DNA of 51,849 bases from contig NZ_JACJQJ010000060.1 of assembly GCF_014696615.1 (NCBI RefSeq), forward strand, positions 1 to 51,849. The letters run 5' to 3'. The notes under the pieces were generated by a model. It worked only from the letters and a program-made list of their open reading frames with translations. It had not been told where the DNA came from and did not search any database. Position 1 is the first letter of the stretch. Every line of letters starts with the position of its first letter. The position numbers and the translations under genes were made by a program. This stretch comes from Nostoc linckia FACHB-104 (GTDB taxonomy: Bacteria; Cyanobacteriota; Cyanobacteriia; Cyanobacteriales; Nostocaceae). This document shows, piece after piece, positions 9,061 through 18,405 of the stretch.

Positions 9061-10638
9061 GTGATAGAGGCAGAAGTTCATTTGTCATTACATAACTTCC
9101 TGCGATCGCAGGCGGGGTTCCCTTCCTGGCCCCATCATTTGACGATGGCAAGGTTGGTAGCACGCGCCTTGCGGTTGGGACGTAGCGCCTTAATTCAAGT
9201 CGGAGCTGTTAGCGGTTATCAGGGAAGATATCGCACTAGTTTTATAGCATCGGCATTGATGTGGCATGGCCCTGTAATTATTGTGGCTCCGGAATCCGTG
9301 CAACAACGCCTATTAAAAGTTGAAATTCCCCGGCTACAACAGTGGCTGCAAGCTAAAAAACCAATTAGAACTGGTGACGATTGGCCTAGTTCTGAGTTCC
9401 AAGGGATACTGCTGACTAGCCCAGCAGCTTGGTTAAGCAGACAGATAAAAAATGTGCCACATTTCCCTGAAGGAATTCCCACAATTATTGATGGAGTAGA
9501 CGATTTAGAAGATTGGGTACGCCATCAGCTTACCCAAACTATTCAACCCCACGACTGGGATGAGCTGATGCTTGCTTGTCCAGAACAAGCGGATGTGATT
9601 CGCTCGGCGCGATCGCAATTGACGAAAGAATTTTTCCAGCACCCAGCGAATCCCTATGAGTGTTATCTGATTTCTCAACTAGAAGTAGAGATTTTGCAGC
9701 GTCTATATTCAGCTTTGGATAGCACTCAACTACCCGATGCTTGGAAAAATTTCTGGCACTACTTCCAAGACATCAACGAAAAATTCTCTCCTTTATCCCC
9801 TCAATCTCCCACCGTTCCACCTCCCCCCCTCCTCTGGGCAACAATCGCCCGTCGTCAAGGTTCATTTTCCTTACATTGCGCGCCAATTGAATTAGGAACA
9901 ATAGTTTCACCCATTTGGCGGCGACAACCTGTAGTGTTCATTGGTAGTGCCTTAGAACCAGAAACAGAGGCTCCTTTGTTCCGTCAGCGCTTGGGATTGG
10001 AGGATGTCACTTGTCTAAAGTTCTCAGTGGATAGCCAAACAGAAGCTATTCAACTGTATGTACCCTATAAGTTACCTCTACCAAACACACCGGAATTTCA
10101 AGCAGCGTTTATTCATAAAGTACGGACGCTGTTGTGTCTCAGTGCAACTGCATCAGGATTAACAGTTGTTTTGGTTGGAGACGTACCACTAAAGGCCCAA
10201 GTTGGCGCAATTCTCGCTTCTGAGTTTGGTTCGCGGGTGCAAGTAGAAAAAACTTGCTTGGATGAAAACGGGATTTTAATTAGCGGTTGGGAATTTTGGC
10301 GAGAACATCAAGGGGTTTTACCTGCACCCAATCTATTAATTATTGCGACTTTACCCTTACCATCTTTAGAAAATCCCCTGGTGGCTGGTAGGGTAGCTCA
10401 CTATAAGCGATCGCATCAAGATTGGTTCCGATTATATTTATTGCCCACAGCCTTAAATGAATTGCAACGCGCAGTTGCACCAGTGCGCGAAAGTCAAGGC
10501 ATTGTCGCCTTACTTGATGGACGTGTCGTCAATCGCAGCTACGGCGCACAAATTCTCGCATCTCTTAGCCCTTTGGCGCGAATTAACTACCTCGATCCCA
10601 GTCTGTTCTCCCATCCCAACGCCGAAAATTCTGCTTAG
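9061..10638 (+). CDS. DinG/XPD-like helicase-related protein with degenerate ATP site
   Basis: A 525-residue protein starting at GTG 9061. The C-terminal section (LPLPSLENPLVAGRVAHYK, then WFRLYLLPTALNELQRAVAPVRES and ALLDGRV) matches the helicase C-terminal domain of the DinG/Rad3 type. The N-terminal section is where a Walker A loop (GxGxGKT/S) should be, but reads IQVGAVSGYQGRY with no GKT/S. The DEAH-equivalent reads IIDGVDDL. ATP hydrolysis therefore looks unlikely, and the protein may bind DNA or act as a scaffold. An insertion of low-complexity residues (PLSPQSPTVPPPP) lies near 245-258. Homology is clear at the C-terminus. The biochemical role is inferred. Confidence 0.7.
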   Translation: MIEAEVHLSLHNFLRSQAGFPSWPHHLTMARLVARALRLGRSALIQVGAVSGYQGRYRTSFIASALMWHGPVIIVAPESVQQRLLKVEIPRLQQWLQAKKPIRTGDDWPSSEFQGILLTSPAAWLSRQIKNVPHFPEGIPTIIDGVDDLEDWVRHQLTQTIQPHDWDELMLACPEQADVIRSARSQLTKEFFQHPANPYECYLISQLEVEILQRLYSALDSTQLPDAWKNFWHYFQDINEKFSPLSPQSPTVPPPPLLWATIARRQGSFSLHCAPIELGTIVSPIWRRQPVVFIGSALEPETEAPLFRQRLGLEDVTCLKFSVDSQTEAIQLYVPYKLPLPNTPEFQAAFIHKVRTLLCLSATASGLTVVLVGDVPLKAQVGAILASEFGSRVQVEKTCLDENGILISGWEFWREHQGVLPAPNLLIIATLPLPSLENPLVAGRVAHYKRSHQDWFRLYLLPTALNELQRAVAPVRESQGIVALLDGRVVNRSYGAQILASLSPLARINYLDPSLFSHPNAENSA

Positions 10639-10641
10639 AAA

Positions 10642-10682
10642 TGACTGTTGACTATTGACTGTTGACTGTTGACTGTTGACTA
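10642..10682. repeat. Heptanucleotide repeat (GACTGTT)n
   Basis: Five to six copies of a 7-bp unit with one variant (GACTATT), directly after the DinG-like stop codon. Confidence 0.85.
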
Positions 10683-10861
10683 TTTACTTTTGTCAACCAG
10701 AGTGCGAGCGCTGCACAGTAAACGTTATTATCAGCTTATTGCGGCATTCCATGCTTCAATTGACTGCCACAATTTCATTGGCACTGGAGATAGGATTCAT
10801 TTGGAATCAATGCCAATCTACACTTAGAACATAAATGAATTGAGAATTTAAATTGCTGATT

Positions 10862-11077
10862 ATGGGTGAAGCAAAGCGTCGCAAAACCACACTGGGAGAA
10901 AAATACGGTGAAGATACTCGCATCTTACCCTGGGTTCCCATTACCAAAACTCAAGCTGAACTATTTGTCAGTTGGACAACTCGCGGTGCCTGGATAGGTA
11001 TTGGCGTGATGGTTGCTGCTTGGGTTACCATCCGTTTTATTGGCCCCGCTTTTGGTTGGTGGCAAGTAGTTTCTTAA
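10862..11077 (+). CDS. DUF2839 family small membrane protein
   Basis: A 71-residue protein. The N-terminus MGEAKRRK and the following short basic, polar stretch are the hallmark of the cyanobacterial DUF2839 family. A single membrane helix follows (about 38-60, WIGIGVMVAAWVTIRFIGPA). ATG 10862 is chosen over an upstream TTG because it starts the conserved motif. The function is unknown. It is conserved in most cyanobacteria, and the basic N-terminus probably faces the cytoplasm. Confidence 0.8.
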   Translation: MGEAKRRKTTLGEKYGEDTRILPWVPITKTQAELFVSWTTRGAWIGIGVMVAAWVTIRFIGPAFGWWQVVS

Positions 11078-12036
11078 TATTGGGGATTGGGTACTGGGAA
11101 CTGGGGAATAGGAACTAGTATTTTTGCTCAAAACTCAGCACTCAGCACTCAGGACTATTTTTCTGGCAGAGTTAATTTAAATTTTTAAAGGGGCACAATA
11201 ATCCTGTGCCCCTAACTTATGTCTATAGAAAAGAGGTCGAATATGGCAGCTTGACCGCATTCTTACGCTCAAACGTGAATTTTTTTGTATGTTATGTAAC
11301 ATTTGATTGTTATCTCCAAAAGATTTTCCGTAGCTTAGACAACATTTCGCTATGATGTCAAAAGTTCTCAAAATCTTGCCTAAATGGCAACATAAATCTC
11401 CTGAGTTTAGTTATCCTCAGTATTAAATCAACTATTTTGGGTTTTAGATTTGGCATCTAGCTAACGCAATACTAAGTATAAAAAATCACTCTAGATTAGC
11501 TTGCCTCTGAAATTGCTAGTCTCAAAGTTATACAGTCATCTGCCAAAAGTTAGATATGTAAAAAAATGTGACTCTGCTTACCAAATCCGGGGCAATACCA
11601 AGCAGATGTTAGAGAATAAACAGGTTAATGAAACCAGTATTTGACATTGAGGCTACAAAAAACTGCCTGAAAGCCTTTAATAGTAATAGATTGGCTACCC
11701 TGGCAGATAGAGATACAATATGTATCTTTTATATGGTTGACTAGTTGCAAATTTGAGTTACTCTTAAATCGGATCGTTTCTCGTAAGCATCTAGGCTGAC
11801 AGAAGCGCATAAAGACAATCTTAAGTTTACCTATTCTGTCAGATATTTTGACTTCTCAAATTGAATACTTTGATACGGCATAAAAAACCGTTATCTACTA
11901 CCCTAAGCAAGATAGTCAATAAATAGACTACGTAAATTGCTGGTTATTGTAATGGATAGTTTACAATACCAGAGGAAGAGAAAATCTAAAGAAAATATAA
12001 AAGAACTCAAACGACCGTGGTGTCTGGAGGAAAAAA
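11078..12036. other. Long AT-rich gene-free stretch
   Basis: About 960 bases between DUF2839 and DUF1815. It contains degenerate repeats at 11078-11155 (GGGAACTGGGG and AACTCAGCACTCAG) and a perfect 8-bp hairpin at 11190-11212. No protein-coding frame with codon structure like the neighbours is visible on either strand. The frames at 11177-11371, 11625-11810 and 11903-12178 have no ribosome-binding site, and the last overlaps the DUF1815 start. A long 5' leader or a small RNA could be hidden here. Confidence 0.5.
11190..11212 (+). terminator. Hairpin downstream of DUF2839 gene
   Basis: GGGGCACA and TGTGCCCC pair perfectly around a 7-base loop about 110 bases after the DUF2839 stop. No T-run follows on the plus strand, while the minus strand runs into TTTAAAAATTT, so it could terminate transcription from the right or be a dispersed palindrome. 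Confidence 0.4.
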
Positions 12037-12381
12037 GTGTTTCTAAGACTAGCGCATCAACATAGACAATTCGTTCAAGACTTGGTAATGAACCTACAAG
12101 CCTTAGCAATTGTACTGGAGCGACGTGGATATCCTGCTTCCTGTTATACCTGTGGTGACCAAATGAATAGTGCTTCATTTATGGTCAGCTTGGGAGATAA
12201 TCACCTAATTCGGTTTTTGGTATCTGACTATGGGATTACTTGGACAGAAATGCGGGATGATCGTGAACTGATGAAATTAGAAGGTGCAGAGGCGATTAAC
12301 CAACTACAGGAACTTGCTAATATTGTCAAGCAATCTGGAGCAGTCTCTACAGGGAATAAAACCCTAGTCAAGAAGTTTTAA
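12037..12381 (+). CDS. DUF1815 family protein
   Basis: A 114-residue soluble protein whose sequence (RLAHQHRQFVQDLVMNLQA, YPASCYTCG, DYGITWTEMRDD) fits the cyanobacterial DUF1815 family. GTG 12037 is chosen because GGAGG (12026-12030) lies 6 bases upstream. The in-frame ATG at 12088 would remove conserved residues and has no ribosome-binding site. A conserved CYTC pair might bind metal or form a disulfide. The function is unknown. The gene has a very long upstream gap and converges on the TPR-CHAT lipoprotein gene. Confidence 0.75.
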   Translation: MFLRLAHQHRQFVQDLVMNLQALAIVLERRGYPASCYTCGDQMNSASFMVSLGDNHLIRFLVSDYGITWTEMRDDRELMKLEGAEAINQLQELANIVKQSGAVSTGNKTLVKKF

Positions 12382-12552
12382 GGATTCTTGAGTCTAATGG
12401 GTTATTTACAAAAAAGCGTCAAGCAATATCTGGTAATTGGGAATTGGTAATTTTGGGTAATTTTTGCCCATTCATTACCCATTCACTATTACCGTTAATT
12501 GATTGTTTTATTTCTACATATCAGCCACAGACTTAAGAAAAGCTGGAAGTTA

Positions 12553-14625
12553 TTACAATCCGTTGCCAATTAAAATGAAGGGTGCCCAATAGTAAGGGTG
12601 ACTCAAACCACTACCTGTAGCTATAGGAACATTTTTATTTTTTACCTTAGAGTCCGCATCAATTAATGCAATTTGGGCTTGTCTGAGGGCTTCAGATTTT
12701 GCTAACTTACCCGGGGATAACAAGGTATAAAAAGCGCTCATCAATGCTTGAGTACCGCCATCATCCACAGACCATAAGGAAGCAATAGTTGCTCTAGCGC
12801 CGGTTTTTTGCATCTGGTAGCCAAACCCTAAAATCTCCTCACCGTTACCTAACTTACCTCCCAAACCTGTTTCACAGGCGCTTAAGACTACCAAATCTAC
12901 ATTGGTTAAAGACCAGGTGGCTACATCTCTAAGGTTCACGCGATCGCCATTGCCAAATAAGATAAATGAATCCTCTGGTTTACCGACCACAAAAGCTGCA
13001 TGGGTTGCGAAATGGACAATGGAATAATCATCCATTTGGGGTATAGTCGCTTTGGGACTGAAAGCTTCATCAATCAGTTTTTGTGTCCCTGGAATTGTAG
13101 CTGCTAAACCTTCCACTTCTTGTCCAGCAAATGGTAAGCCAGAAAAAGCTAGCCTTTGATTACCCACCTGAACTTGATAGTTCCCCTTAGTAAAAGCGCC
13201 AGCTAAAACCCGTAAACTAGATGCTGGTGGAGTATTAAAGTTCGTTAGACTAGCCGCAGTGATGTAATTAACACTGAAGCGTTCCACCAGCCATTGTTTG
13301 CCATCATATAAAGCACCCAGAGGAATATAACGTAACTGATCGTCAGGCGCGTACATCAAATTGGTTGCACCTGAAGTTTTAATTTCATTTTCTATGGGTT
13401 TGATCAGCCAGTTATATAACTGAGTTGCTGGTTTTGTGACTTCGTTGCGCTGGGGAGTTTGTAGTTCTCGGCGGAAGTTTTCAATTGTCTGGTTTAACTG
13501 TGCGCGTGTCACCGCAACTTTCCGATGAATTGGCACAGATTCTGGGCTAATAACGACCAATTCCAAGCTATCTTGCAAAACCAAAGGATAGATCAGGATT
13601 GATTTTTGCGGTAATCGTGCCAAATTATCTCGGAGTTCGTTGATACTTGCCAAATCCAAATTTTGTCCCTTTGCAGTCACACTAAGTTTTTGCAACTGCG
13701 CCTTAACTGCGGGACTGGTAATAAAACTGTTAAATTGCTCTAAAAGTTGCTGCTGGCTTAATACTAACTGCTCGATCCGCTGTTTCTGTTCAGGCGATCG
13801 CTTTTCGGGTGCAATTTTACGCAGTGTGGTTAACTCTTTACCCAGTTCTACGGCACTATTCCCAGTTTGTTCTAATTTTTGTTTAATTTCTTTTTCTTGT
13901 GGGGCGATCTCAATACCTTTCGCAGTGCGTTGATTACCTGGGACATTTTGCAGAAATCCCTCCAGTTCTTCAACTTTTAGCAGATCCATACTCCGTTGTG
14001 CTTCTACCACACGTCCTTGCTTCAGGAGTTTTTCGCCCAAAATCCGATATGTTTGGGCAACAGTAACGTTGTATGCATCTGGCTGTGGTGCAGAAAGTAC
14101 TGCCGGATCTAAGCGCGCAATCTCGCGATTAATCAAACAATGCTTGTAGAAAAAAATTGCTAACTCTGGTTGGTTTTGAATATCAAATAAGTAACCGATA
14201 TTACTATAGGTTTTCCCAAGTTGGACGCGATCACCAAGTTCTCTATTAATTAATAAAGCTTGCTGATAAGACTGGAGTGCTTGTGAGTAGTTAGCTTGTT
14301 TTTGGTATACCCTGCCAATATTATTTAAGGTTACAGCTTCCCAAAAACGTTCTCCTTGATCTCTGCTAATGTCTAAACCTTTCTCTAATTTCTGTAATGC
14401 TTCTTTAAACTGACCTTGCTGAAAAATATTAACAGCCTCTTCATTTAGCAGTTTGATTTCCGATTCTTTCTGATTCTGCGGTGAAATCTGAGGTGTTGCT
14501 GTTGAGCCTTGTTGTGGGCTGACATTTGAATTTACCTGTTTATTCTCTAGATTTGTACAACTAGAAACTAGAAAGACAAGGATAGAAAAGGCAAAAAAAT
14601 TAAATCGCTGAAAATAAGACCGCAT
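12553..14625 (-). CDS. TPR-CHAT lipoprotein
   Basis: A 690-residue exported caspase-like protein. Residues 1-22 are a signal peptide with lipobox VSSC (lipidated Cys23), so it is expected to be tethered to a membrane on the periplasmic side. Low-complexity residues 30-55 are followed by two to three TPRs (about 55-155), a helical coiled segment (about 235-310) and a C-terminal CHAT domain (about 345-690). The catalytic pair is His542 in HFATH and Cys584 in LSACETG. Both are intact, as are SLWSVDD and the closing YYWAPF motif. The domain order matches the exported TPR protein at the right edge and the two-partner-secreted CHAT protein. It is transcribed alone from the shared upstream region with the thioesterase gene. 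The substrate is unknown. Confidence 0.88.
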   Translation of the reverse strand: MRSYFQRFNFFAFSILVFLVSSCTNLENKQVNSNVSPQQGSTATPQISPQNQKESEIKLLNEEAVNIFQQGQFKEALQKLEKGLDISRDQGERFWEAVTLNNIGRVYQKQANYSQALQSYQQALLINRELGDRVQLGKTYSNIGYLFDIQNQPELAIFFYKHCLINREIARLDPAVLSAPQPDAYNVTVAQTYRILGEKLLKQGRVVEAQRSMDLLKVEELEGFLQNVPGNQRTAKGIEIAPQEKEIKQKLEQTGNSAVELGKELTTLRKIAPEKRSPEQKQRIEQLVLSQQQLLEQFNSFITSPAVKAQLQKLSVTAKGQNLDLASINELRDNLARLPQKSILIYPLVLQDSLELVVISPESVPIHRKVAVTRAQLNQTIENFRRELQTPQRNEVTKPATQLYNWLIKPIENEIKTSGATNLMYAPDDQLRYIPLGALYDGKQWLVERFSVNYITAASLTNFNTPPASSLRVLAGAFTKGNYQVQVGNQRLAFSGLPFAGQEVEGLAATIPGTQKLIDEAFSPKATIPQMDDYSIVHFATHAAFVVGKPEDSFILFGNGDRVNLRDVATWSLTNVDLVVLSACETGLGGKLGNGEEILGFGYQMQKTGARATIASLWSVDDGGTQALMSAFYTLLSPGKLAKSEALRQAQIALIDADSKVKNKNVPIATGSGLSHPYYWAPFILIGNGL

Positions 14626-14966
14626 AACAAAACACTCCCGATTTTGGGGAGCGTAGATGCTTAACTTTTAAATTCTACACATTTTCCTAGAAATTTATGC
14701 TCAAACTTTAGTTCTGACTATGGCATCTGATTCCAGAATATCAAAGGGTTGGCTTGAAGCCATAAACTGGGGTTGGGCACTAGTGATTATCAGGGTTTAA
14801 AAGAAGTATCTGCCAGTAGCCACCTACAAAAATTTTTTTGATGTTGCAACTTTAGTTCTACCTACTGTATTTCACCCAAAATAGAGAAGAGTTGTCTTGA
14901 ACAAGTTTTGAATAATTGTGTCAAGCTATTCAATGTGGAAATTTAAAGCTATTCAAGAAGTCAAAG
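14626..14966. promoter_or_regulatory. Divergent intergenic region
   Basis: About 340 bases separating the CHAT lipoprotein gene (minus strand) from the thioesterase gene (plus strand), so both promoters should be here. I see no repeat and no convincing promoter hexamers. Confidence 0.4.
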
Positions 14967-15467
14967 ATGTCACAAGCACAACCAAGTCAACCCCAATTAC
15001 CACCAACTAGTGCCATTGACAGCCCGTTAAATTATACATCTGAAAATTGGTTTGCCTATCCTGTACGAGTCCAACCCCACCACACCGATTATGCAGGAGT
15101 TGTCTGGCATGGTACATACATAAATTGGATGGAAGAAGCACGGATAGAATGTTTGCGGTCTATTGGCATTGAATATGTAGATTTAGTAGCTTTAGGCTGT
15201 GATTTACCAGTTGTAGAGCTTTCTGTGCGTTACCATCGGTCTATTCAATTAGGTAAAGCGGTATTAGTCAAGACACGCATGGCTGATGTCACGGGTGTGC
15301 GAATTAATTGGGATTACGCTATAACCTCAACTGATGGGCAAGAATTATACGCAGCAGCTAAAGTAACTTTAGTAGCATTAGACCGCGAACGAGGCAAAAT
15401 CATGCGTCAGCTACCTGCAAATGTCAAAGATGCATTAGCAAGAGTTTCTGCATTACACAATAACTAA
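14967..15467 (+). CDS. Hotdog-fold acyl-CoA thioesterase (YbgC/4HBT-like)
   Basis: A 166-residue protein. The active-site signature HHTDYAGVVWHGTYINWMEE (about 36-55), with the catalytic Asp in TDYAG, is that of the 4-hydroxybenzoyl-CoA thioesterase group. In cyanobacteria, members of this group hydrolyse 1,4-dihydroxy-2-naphthoyl-CoA in phylloquinone synthesis or other acyl-CoAs. The exact substrate cannot be fixed from sequence alone. ATG 14967 begins a typical polar N-terminal extension. An upstream in-frame TTG is less likely. The length is normal for the family with a 20-residue extension. No phylloquinone gene is adjacent. Confidence 0.82.
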   Translation: MSQAQPSQPQLPPTSAIDSPLNYTSENWFAYPVRVQPHHTDYAGVVWHGTYINWMEEARIECLRSIGIEYVDLVALGCDLPVVELSVRYHRSIQLGKAVLVKTRMADVTGVRINWDYAITSTDGQELYAAAKVTLVALDRERGKIMRQLPANVKDALARVSALHNN

Positions 15468-15524
15468 GTCAAAAAGGATGAAGGATAAAGTCTGAAAGTT
15501 TTGCTACTTCATCCTTCATATTTT

Positions 15525-15743
15525 TTATTTACCACTACGTATTTGTGAAAGAGTTTGCGGTAAATTAATTATCATATCCCAAATATCTTGGGGAGTAATA
15601 CCAAAACTTATATTTAATAAGATGAGAATCGCCGCTACTGTCAGTGCAGTCCTGACAGTTGTTTTCACGATTTTCCACAATATTGCAAATACGATCCAAG
15701 CTAAAATGAGGGTAGGAATCATAAGTATAAATTGACAAATCAC
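15525..15743 (-). CDS. Small membrane protein, unknown
   Basis: A 72-residue protein with two hydrophobic segments (about 4-25 and 33-50) and a polar tail. The first possible start is GTG 15743. ATG 15722 would give 65 residues, and neither has a good ribosome-binding site. The membrane-protein-like composition and lack of repeats support a real gene. I do not recognise the family. It converges on the thioesterase gene. Confidence 0.5.
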   Translation of the reverse strand: MICQFILMIPTLILAWIVFAILWKIVKTTVRTALTVAAILILLNISFGITPQDIWDMIINLPQTLSQIRSGK

Positions 15744-16031
15744 CCTCTTAGGTAAGAGAGTCTTAATTTAGAAAGGATAAATTTTTTGTGCTAACAATTA
15801 CGACTGCGAAAGCTAAGTTTTAGCTTTTGATGCGAGAGGTTCTGAGAATTATACCAGAAAGTTGCACAAAAATTTAGGCTTGGAGTAATAATTTTTGCAA
15901 ATTTGTGGAAAATATTATCAATAAATAGCGGTTGGGCGCTGGATGCTGGCGAAAGGGGAGGGAAAATAACCAAGTAACAAATGCCAAATGCGCCTTTTAT
16001 GCACAGTTGTATTTCTCATAAAAGTCAGTAT

Positions 16032-16439
16032 CTAATCAGAATCATCATTTCTACCAAAAATATTTTTATGTGAAAATTTGCTTTTATCAGGTAAGTATTC
16101 AGCACATTCCTTTGCTTCTTCTGTCATTACTAGAGAAGGATTAACTGCACACTTGAGATAATGGTTGCTTGAATAATATTTACAGTTTTTACAAGGAACT
16201 TTTTTTAACCCATTAATTATAAAAAATCGCTTGTTATCTACAATTGCTTGACTTTTCCGTAACATTAAAAAGAAAACTATCCCACTGATGAGCAAAGCAA
16301 GAGGAGTTAAAGATATAGCAACATCGGTTATGTTTACTTGATTGGGTTTGGGTTGTTCGTACTTTACATCTTTCCTGATAACCTGAGACAGATTTTCATC
16401 TGCTACTACATTTTTTTGCAGTATTTGCTCAAAAGACAT
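16032..16439 (-). CDS. Single-span membrane protein with C-terminal cysteine motif
   Basis: A 135-residue protein. The first 40 residues are polar, then one membrane helix (about 42-63, SLTPLALLISGIVFFLML). The C-terminal domain carries CKNCKYY..LKCAV...EAKECAEY, a four-cysteine pattern (CxxC...C...C) that could bind zinc or an Fe-S cluster. This cysteine-rich tail recurs in cyanobacterial membrane proteins of unknown role. The start is supported by AAGGT about 6 bases upstream. No operon partner is visible. Confidence 0.65.
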   Translation of the reverse strand: MSFEQILQKNVVADENLSQVIRKDVKYEQPKPNQVNITDVAISLTPLALLISGIVFFLMLRKSQAIVDNKRFFIINGLKKVPCKNCKYYSSNHYLKCAVNPSLVMTEEAKECAEYLPDKSKFSHKNIFGRNDDSD

Positions 16440-17218
16440 ATTATTTACCTTTCTTTATAGCTTGACACCTTGATTGTTTATACCTATTACCTCTACACAA
16501 ATGCCAATTTTTAAACCTTGTCTTTTAGGTTTTATGGACACGTAGACGCTGAAGGCTAGTTATTTTATCTTTAGCTTTGCGCCCTAGTAATTAGCATTAA
16601 ATATACTCTTAGCCGACAGTATAATGTCAGTATATTTTTGGCAAATAATTAAAACCCTCTATTAAGAGAAATTAATTTTTATAAATCCTGTACTGACTTG
16701 TCGGAAATTTAGATTTAAAAGGCTTCAATTATAGGTTTATCAAAAGAGAAGTCATCGTATATCTGCCAAGAGTTTTGCTTGTTATTTATTGATATATATC
16801 TAAAGGAATATATTAATGTTTTCTAGACAAAAAGTTGTATTTGTGTTATAATATAGCCGCGAATTAAAGAAATAAACTACCAGACCATTAATCAAAAACT
16901 ATTACATCAAGTATGTTGCGTTAGGCAGAAGCCTTAACCTAACAAAAGGTTAAAAAGATGTGCGTTCCGTTGGTATTAAAATAGTACTTAAAAGATTTCA
17001 AAAATTAAAAAAGAAATCCAATCCTCCCTTGCAGTGTCCTGATTCAGCATCATATTAATTTATTTATCAATAGATAACTACTTTATCCCAAGGATTAAAT
17101 AGACAGCCTGAGAGTAGTTTTAGTACTAAAAGTAAAGTAATTCAGTCAGCATAGTCAATAAATCTTGGAGTTAAACATAAAAAAATAGCAATTTTGTAAA
17201 TTTAAATTTTTCAACATT
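16440..17218. other. Gene-free AT-rich stretch with possible promoter
   Basis: About 780 bases with no coding frame. It contains a consensus-like promoter at 16824-16852, a degenerate member of the GCGTTAGGCA dispersed repeat around 16917-16935, and a 7-bp hairpin TTAACCT/AGGTTAA close to it. It is the upstream region of the membrane protein gene at 17219. Confidence 0.5.
16824..16852 (+). promoter_or_regulatory. Candidate sigma-70-type promoter
   Basis: TAGACA (16824-16829) and TATAAT (16847-16852) are separated by exactly 17 bases. Transcription would begin near 16859, about 360 bases before the next gene, implying a long leader or a separate small RNA. Confidence 0.45.
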
Positions 17219-17647
17219 ATGAATATAGAATTTTACAGCAGAATTCCTTGGATACCTTTAGGATTACTCTGGTTAGCCTATGCTCTTTTAGGATGGTATC
17301 TTGCTGCTCATCACATTATTTGGCTAGTAGGAGGTTTTATTACTGCTGTGGCTCTAGCTATAGTCAGGAAAAGCATCTATTGGTTAGAGCGTTTAATTAA
17401 TTTTGGTTCTCAAACTTTAATTGTTGTGTTATTTTTAAGCCTATCAATTGCTATAGTGGCAACTTGGTCTCTATTATTTAGCCTTTTTCTCATACCAGTA
17501 GCAACTACGCTTTTAGCCGATTTAGAATTGCGTTTTGCTGGTTTTAGTAAAGTAGATGCATTTTTAGTGTTAACCATCTTAGCTGTATTGGGCTTGGTAG
17601 TAGGCGAAACTATAGATATTCTACTTTTACCAAGTAGTAGGTTATAG
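17219..17647 (+). CDS. Four-helix membrane protein, unknown
   Basis: A 142-residue highly hydrophobic protein with about four membrane helices (about 12-28, 33-47, 62-92 and 115-135) and short loops. There is no signal peptide, cofactor motif or enzyme signature. The codon pattern and uninterrupted frame support a real gene. I do not recognise the family. It ends before a perfect palindromic terminator shared with the CAP lipoprotein gene. Confidence 0.6.
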   Translation: MNIEFYSRIPWIPLGLLWLAYALLGWYLAAHHIIWLVGGFITAVALAIVRKSIYWLERLINFGSQTLIVVLFLSLSIAIVATWSLLFSLFLIPVATTLLADLELRFAGFSKVDAFLVLTILAVLGLVVGETIDILLLPSSRL

Positions 17648-17670
17648 GCAGGAAAAATAAGGATGAAGTT

Positions 17671-17702
17671 ACTAGCTGATGCGTTACGCTATCGCATCCT
17701 AC
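17671..17702. repeat. Dispersed repeat fragment (GATGCGTTA...GCATCCTACG)
   Basis: GCTGATGCGTTACGCTATCG with CATCCTACGTGA. A related copy is at 49590-49626, and diverged relatives are at 7836-7862 and 16917-16935. It partly self-complements (GATGCG/CGCATC). Confidence 0.55.
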
Positions 17703-17718
17703 GTGAACTCTCAAAATT

Positions 17719-17750
17719 AAAAATAATCCTAATATATTAGGATTATTTTT
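17719..17750. terminator. Bidirectional terminator
   Basis: A perfect 32-base palindrome: A5 at one end, AATCCTAATA/TATTAGGATT in the middle and T5 at the other end. It can serve as an intrinsic terminator in both directions, and it lies between the convergent genes ending at 17647 and 17792. Confidence 0.85.
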
Positions 17751-17791
17751 GTGGGGAATTTACCAGTAATTTGCTGTAGATAGCTACAGTT

Positions 17792-18340
17792 TTAACCACG
17801 TAAAAATAACTGGGTAATTATATAGGTATTACCCTTGCGCCACACTCCTACACCTGTTTCTCGGAAAACTGGACGGAGAATATTCTCTCTGTGTCCCGGA
17901 CTTTTTAACCAACCATCAACGGCGGGTTGTACAGGCTGAAGAATATTTTTGCTTCTAAATAAGTTTTCTCCTACCATCCAATAGGAGATTCCGCCAGCGC
18001 TGACTCTGTCACTAAGGGTACTACCATCAATTCCGGTGTGGCTGAAGAAGTTTTTTTCTGCCATCTGCTGACTGTATTTGCGGGCTACTTGCGCTAATTT
18101 TTCATTATTTTTTAAAGGTTGAAGCCCATTTTTTTGGCGCACTTGGTTAATTTGTTGCCGAACTTGTGACTCAATTTCGGTATTTTGGGTAGTTTGTGCT
18201 GGCTGTGGTGATTGTGGTGGCTTGTTGGATGGGATTTCAATGTTTGGTAGGGGTGGCAAATACTCGATCGCTTGCTCACATCCTGTTAAACAAAGCGCGA
18301 TCGCAATCCCTCCTATCCTGCGGTATATTTGCTTAGTCAC
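17792..18340 (-). CDS. CAP/SCP-domain lipoprotein
   Basis: A 182-residue protein. The signal peptide has lipobox LTGC (Cys21). A Pro/Gln-rich linker (about 28-55) is followed by a CAP (SCP/PR-1-like) domain (about 60-180) with the usual motifs: VRQKNGLQPL near its start, SQQMAEKNFFSHTG, GENL, and SPGHRENILRPVFRETGVG. Bacterial CAP proteins are exported and of poorly known role, probably in the cell envelope. The protein should be attached to a membrane facing the periplasm. It appears monocistronic, ending in the palindromic terminator at 17719. Confidence 0.88.
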   Translation of the reverse strand: MTKQIYRRIGGIAIALCLTGCEQAIEYLPPLPNIEIPSNKPPQSPQPAQTTQNTEIESQVRQQINQVRQKNGLQPLKNNEKLAQVARKYSQQMAEKNFFSHTGIDGSTLSDRVSAGGISYWMVGENLFRSKNILQPVQPAVDGWLKSPGHRENILRPVFRETGVGVWRKGNTYIITQLFLRG

Positions 18341-18405
18341 GGAATACTTCTTGCTGCTTGATTTCCACTTTCATAAACAAATGTAACAAAATTGGAAGGT
18401 TGTGA

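Noticed and set aside
11903-12178. 91-residue minus-strand frame overlapping DUF1815
   Set aside because: It overlaps the well-supported GGAGG-GTG start of DUF1815 and has no recognisable features.
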